Positions 62,065 through 64,000 of a stretch of 64,000 nt of DNA are shown piece by piece; position 1 is the first letter of the stretch, and every line of letters starts with the position of its first letter. The stretch spans positions 1 through 64,000 of the forward strand of contig DASRDB010000001.1 of the NCBI GenBank assembly GCA_035652815.1, given 5' to 3'. The translations under genes and the position numbers were made by a program. The DNA is from DASRDB01 sp035652815 (GTDB taxonomy: Bacteria; Chloroflexota; Ktedonobacteria; Ktedonobacterales; Ktedonobacteraceae). The notes below the pieces were generated by a model. That model searched no databases and was not told where the DNA came from. It saw only the letters and a list, made by a program, of their open reading frames with translations.

Positions 62065-63721
62065 AACCCAGAGCCTCTTTGCCAACCTCAACGGGTTCAG
62101 CCTCTTCAACGTCGTAGTCGGTCGGAGCAGTGACATCTTGACTGCGCCCGCTAATCGCGTTAAAGATGGGGGTCAGGATGACCGCCAGAAGCAGATTCAG
62201 GATCACCATCGAGAAGGCGATGTACATTGAGGGCAGGCTCAGGCCGAAAATCGAGATGGCGTAGACCGATTTCAGTCCGGCGGCAATGAACAGGATGGTG
62301 CCGAGTACTTCAGCGACCAGCCAGCCAATTACTAATGCCCAGCGATTGAACCAGCTTGTGTAGAGGCCCAGGAAGACCGCCGGAAGCGTCTGGAGAATCC
62401 AGATGCCGCCGAGTAGCTGGAAGTTGATAACCTGCGCGGTGGGAATGTAGACGATGAAGAGGACTGCGCCAAACTTCAACACGAACGAAGCCCACTTGGC
62501 AACCGAGGACTCCTCGCGATCGCCAGCCTCTCTACGAATGTAGGCTTTGTAGATGTTGCGTGTAAACAGGTTGGCGGCTGCAATCGACATCACAGCAGCA
62601 GGCACCAGCGCGCCAATCGAGATGGCGGCAAAGGCAAAGCCCGCGAACCAGTCAGGGAACTGCGCGTTGATGAGCAGCGGCACCGCATAGTTTGAACTAA
62701 GAGACTTCGGCGGATTAATGCCTGCGGCAATCGCCATGTAGCCAGTCAAGGCCAGCAAGCCAAGCATGAGCGAGTAGATCGGCAGCAACGCAGTATTGCG
62801 CTTGACTACGTTCTTACTGTTGCTGCTTAGAACGCTGGTCAGTGAGTGCGGATAGAGGAACAACGCCAGGGCTGAACCGAGCGCGAGTGTGACATAGGCC
62901 CAGTACTGGGTGGGTTTAAGGAATTCAAAAAAGGCGTTGGGGTTAGCAACGGGCTTTCCACCTGGCCCAGGAATAGTAGCGGGATGAGTTGCGGCCTTAT
63001 GAGCTACTGCATTAAAGATTGCGCCAAATCCTCCGAGTTTGGCAGGCAGGACAATCAACACGGCGAACAGCACTATAAAGATCATGACGTCCTTGACCAG
63101 AGCAATCATGGCGGGGGCACGCAGGCCGCTCGTATAGGTATACGCCGCCAGGATCAAGAAAGCGATCAACAATGGCAGGTCGATACTGAAACCGCCAATC
63201 GAGAAAGCAAGTGGAACACCCAGCGCAGCCAGCGAGACCTGGATACCGAACATCTGGAGCGCGATATACGGCAGGGTTGCCACAATACCGGTCAAAGCCA
63301 CTACAAAGGCCAGTGTCTGGCTGCCGAAGCGATCCTGCACGAAATCGGCGGCGGTGACATAACCACGCTGCTTGCAGACCGACCAGAACTTGGGCATCAA
63401 GACGTAGATAATCGGGTAGACCAGCACCGTGTAGGGAACGGCGAACCAGCCGTTCAACGCGCCAAGTCCAAACATGGCGGCGGGAACGGCAATGAAGGTG
63501 TAAGCGGTGTACAGGTCACCACCGAGCAGGAACCAGGTTACGAGCGTGCCAAAACGCCGCCCGGCAAGGCCCCATTCGTGAATCAGGTCAAGGTTGCCAC
63601 GCCGCCAGCGTGCTGCGATAAATCCCAGTACGGTGACAAGCAGGAAAAAGATGATGAAGACAGTAAAGGCAACCGGACTAAAGGGAAACGGACCAGAGGC
63701 AAGCGAACTCAATGCAAACAT
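62063..63721 (-). CDS. Sodium:solute symporter (SSS family), MctC/MctP-like
   Basis: A 552-residue membrane transporter with about 13 helices. SSS hallmarks: EWGLAGRRFGTLVTWFLLGGDLYTAYTF early, PKFWSVCKQRGYVTAADFVQDRFGS, and GALVPAAVMSIAAANLFTRNIYK in the second half. Its closest known type carries monocarboxylates such as acetate, propionate or pyruvate. GAGGAGAAA lies 7-10 bases before the ATG. The DUF3311 gene upstream in the same direction is the usual small partner in MctP-type loci. Confidence 0.87.
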   Translation of the reverse strand: MFALSSLASGPFPFSPVAFTVFIIFFLLVTVLGFIAARWRRGNLDLIHEWGLAGRRFGTLVTWFLLGGDLYTAYTFIAVPAAMFGLGALNGWFAVPYTVLVYPIIYVLMPKFWSVCKQRGYVTAADFVQDRFGSQTLAFVVALTGIVATLPYIALQMFGIQVSLAALGVPLAFSIGGFSIDLPLLIAFLILAAYTYTSGLRAPAMIALVKDVMIFIVLFAVLIVLPAKLGGFGAIFNAVAHKAATHPATIPGPGGKPVANPNAFFEFLKPTQYWAYVTLALGSALALFLYPHSLTSVLSSNSKNVVKRNTALLPIYSLMLGLLALTGYMAIAAGINPPKSLSSNYAVPLLINAQFPDWFAGFAFAAISIGALVPAAVMSIAAANLFTRNIYKAYIRREAGDREESSVAKWASFVLKFGAVLFIVYIPTAQVINFQLLGGIWILQTLPAVFLGLYTSWFNRWALVIGWLVAEVLGTILFIAAGLKSVYAISIFGLSLPSMYIAFSMVILNLLLAVILTPIFNAISGRSQDVTAPTDYDVEEAEPVEVGKEALG

Positions 63722-63808
63722 AGAAAGTTTCTCCTCGTTACTTCATGCATGGACAGACATCATAGGCTGCCTCCCGCTGCATTTTCAGCCATGCACATAC
63801 CGACCCTT

Positions 63809-64000
63809 TCAGGCTCCCAGAAAATAGATAACTGCGGTAAGAATGGCTGTGAGAATAATCCACAGCAACTGGTACCAGTAGAAGAAAGGTATGCCGATAA
63901 AGTCAGGGCCCGGGTTCTTGCCAGTTGGGTCGTTGTAGAATGGGGGATACAACAGGGCAATAAACGGGATGATAAGCAAGACGTACAACCAGGAACGTCT
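63809..64000 (-). CDS. DUF3311 small membrane protein, 5' end beyond the window
   Basis: The minus strand from 64000 to the TGA at 63811-63809 encodes SWLYVLLIIPFIALLYPPFYN, then PDFIGIPFFYWYQLLWIILTAILTAVIYFLGA: two membrane helices with a short PFYND-type loop, the pattern of DUF3311 proteins that accompany MctP-type SSS transporters. No start codon falls within the window. It precedes the symporter by about 87 bases in the same direction. The 66-residue frame on this strand from 63960 is a shadow. Confidence 0.75.
   Translation of the reverse strand, partial: RRSWLYVLLIIPFIALLYPPFYNDPTGKNPGPDFIGIPFFYWYQLLWIILTAILTAVIYFLGA

Noticed and set aside
63760..63960. 66-residue minus-strand open frame at the right end
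   Set aside because: It is out of frame with the DUF3311 sequence on the same strand, which is the convincing coding frame.

Overview
The window looks like a chromosomal segment of a Chloroflexota bacterium, most likely of the Ktedonobacteria type. This is inferred, not proven. The reasons are a moderately GC-rich genome with Gram-positive-like lipoproteins and strong GGAGG ribosome sites, a large regulator load (two-component systems, an ECF sigma/anti-sigma pair, a giant LuxR-type ATPase, an XRE-TPR regulator), and many intergenic hairpin repeats of two recurring families. No CRISPR array, rRNA operon or complete insertion sequence is visible. Three genes (nitroreductase, NotI-like endonuclease, aldo/keto reductase) each carry one apparent single-base frameshift, so either genuine decay or base-level assembly error should be kept in mind.

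Layout. 1-9.9 kb: a truncated two-domain multicopper oxidase, a DoxX-like membrane protein, a large beta-propeller (sortilin/BNR-like) protein, a metallo-beta-lactamase-fold hydrolase, a frameshifted nitroreductase, a DmpA-type P1 peptidase and a class I aminotransferase. 9.9-22.5 kb: a small unknown protein, an OmpR-family two-component pair, two tandem MHS-type MFS transporters, a class-C beta-lactamase-like lipoprotein, an orphan DUF4118 histidine kinase and an ECF sigma factor with its zinc-finger anti-sigma factor. 22.5-27.5 kb: a five-gene minus-strand operon built around a TerY-like VWA protein, a PP2C phosphatase and a zinc-ribbon kinase (TerY-P triad), plus a YbjN-like protein and an Ig-like protein. 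27.8-29.9 kb: a prolyl oligopeptidase.

29.9-37.1 kb is a phosphate-starvation locus. The minus-strand genes pstS, pstC, pstA, a small transposase-tail-like ORF, pstB and a PhoB/PhoP-type response regulator face a divergent plus-strand phosphate:H+ symporter of the PHS family. Both sides of the shared intergenic region carry TTAAC-type direct repeats at 10-11 bp spacing, which I read as Pho boxes.

37-50 kb: DinB-like protein, a glycosyltransferase with a cupin protein, and a pyruvate-dehydrogenase-type operon (E1alpha, E1beta, E2) followed closely by a macro-domain protein and a 1000-residue LuxR-type ATPase; then a glyoxalase-fold protein, HU, a second metallo-beta-lactamase-fold protein and a methyltransferase. 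50.9-54 kb: tRNA-Pro(GGG) followed by a lower-GC module with an N4-cytosine-type DNA methyltransferase and a frameshifted NotI-family endonuclease. 54-58.4 kb: a minus-strand operon of XRE-TPR regulator, THEP1-like NTPase, divergent IspF-like protein, frameshifted aldo/keto reductase and a LOG/SLOG-fold protein. 58.4-64 kb: a pair of small unknown proteins, an O-methyltransferase coupled to a UbiA prenyltransferase, a PHP-domain phosphoesterase, and a sodium:solute symporter with the start of its DUF3311 partner running off the end.
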